Origin: Myxococcales bacterium
GTDB lineage: Bacteria; Myxococcota; Myxococcia; Myxococcales; Myxococcaceae
Reading direction: 5' to 3'
DNA: 15,311 bases
Assembly (NCBI GenBank): GCA_003153055.1
Contig: PMBV01000157.1
Location: forward strand, 1 to 15,311
How positions within the stretch are numbered: the first letter of the stretch is position 1; each line of letters starts with the position of its first letter. Position numbers and translations under genes: made by a program. This document shows, piece after piece, positions 14,763 to 15,311 of the stretch. The notes under the pieces are model-generated. The model saw only the letters and a program-made list of their open reading frames with translations. It was not told the origin of the DNA and made no database searches.

Positions 14763-15311
14763 TTACGCGCTGAGAAGCTCGAAGACGCGCCCGGCCAGCG
14801 TTGCGTCGCGGGCCAAGCAGGCCTCGGCTCCGGGCAATGGCTCGACCTCGGCGTCGGTGGTGAAGAGCACGACCCGAATGTGAGCGAACAGAGAGTTGGT
14901 CTTGACGAACCGGACGAGCTCCTCGGCACCCGGCGCCTGGCGATCGAGCAGCACCAGGTCAGGCCGGGTCTTCTTTCGCAGGATCACCTTGGTGGCGTCC
15001 TCCGAGGAGGCCGCGGTGAAGACCTCGAGGCCCTTCTGTGACAGCTCGGCGCTCAGGGCATCAGGCTGGGCCTCGACCAGCAGCACCCGGCGCCTGGGCC
15101 CCAGCAAAGAGAGGGCGTCTCGCACGACGGCCACGGCAGCGTCGAGGCCACTGGCCTTGGTGATGAACCCATCGGCGCCCGAGGCCTTGGCCTTCTGGGT
15201 GAGCTCGGTCTCGGAGAGGTCCGAGTAGAGGTAGAGGCGGGTGGTTAGCTGCCGCTGGGCCCGGAGGAACTCGACCACGTCGTCGCCGTACATCTCGGGC
15301 ATGTTCACGTC
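14763..15311 (-). CDS. Tandem-receiver response regulator, C-terminal part (partial, runs off right edge)
   Basis: 182 residues are visible to the TAA at 14763-14765; the start is off-window. The window edge falls on the probable phosphoacceptor Asp of a first receiver (codon 15311-15309, followed by VNMPEMYGDD). That receiver then shows LYLYSDLSE (conserved Ser/Thr position) and GFITKAS with the conserved Lys. A second receiver follows from RRRVLLVEAQPD, with Asp in LVLLDRQAPG and Thr in VLFTTDAE, but the conserved Lys position reads CLARD (Arg), so it may signal atypically. No output domain follows: the protein ends with the second receiver. It may act by protein-protein contact or phosphate relay. 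A link to the nearby kinase is possible but unproven. Confidence 0.85.
   Translation of the reverse strand, partial: DVNMPEMYGDDVVEFLRAQRQLTTRLYLYSDLSETELTQKAKASGADGFITKASGLDAAVAVVRDALSLLGPRRRVLLVEAQPDALSAELSQKGLEVFTAASSEDATKVILRKKTRPDLVLLDRQAPGAEELVRFVKTNSLFAHIRVVLFTTDAEVEPLPGAEACLARDATLAGRVFELLSA

Overview
The window looks like part of a GC-rich chromosome from a flagellated bacterium, most likely a deltaproteobacterium/Myxococcota-type organism. This rests on the very high GC at third codon positions, the strong use of sigma-54 enhancer-binding proteins, a PAS/GAF histidine kinase, a tandem-receiver protein and the flagellar gene order. The taxonomic call is an inference; nothing in the window proves it.

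Layout. From about 11.2 kb leftwards to 1.96 kb, everything is one tightly packed minus-strand transcription unit: a sigma-54 activator with a canonical GAFTGA loop, a secreted or periplasmic helical-repeat protein of unknown role, a second AAA+/Fis-type regulator that has lost GAFTGA, then flgB-flgC-fliE-fliF-fliG-fliH-fliI. Neighbouring genes overlap by 4-8 bp or are separated by 1-16 bp. This module builds the flagellar MS ring, the C-ring rotor protein FliG, the proximal rod and the export ATPase with its stator. After fliI the usual fliJ is absent. A 181-bp gap with promoter-like signals takes its place, followed by a motE-like gene and a translationally coupled fliK-like gene that runs off the left edge and carries internal repeats.

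The activator gene faces a plus-strand histidine kinase across a divergent intergenic region. That region holds a near-consensus sigma-54 promoter for the activator operon, a weaker sigma-54-like site pointing at the kinase, and a partly palindromic element midway between them. A 17/19-identical copy of that element lies in the fliI-motE gap at a similar distance upstream of the motE start. This suggests one regulator binds both places and coordinates the two transcription units.

Downstream of the kinase is a radical SAM protein with an unrecognised N-terminal half. It converges on a partial tandem-receiver protein (minus strand, off the right edge). The 257-bp space between them contains a strong intrinsic terminator reading on the minus strand, whose hairpin includes the radical SAM stop codon, plus AT-richer DNA with inverted repeats.

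The most unusual points are the GAFTGA-less, loop-trimmed AAA+ regulator co-transcribed with its GAFTGA-containing relative, the shared palindromic element, and the unknown helical-repeat protein placed between the two regulators.
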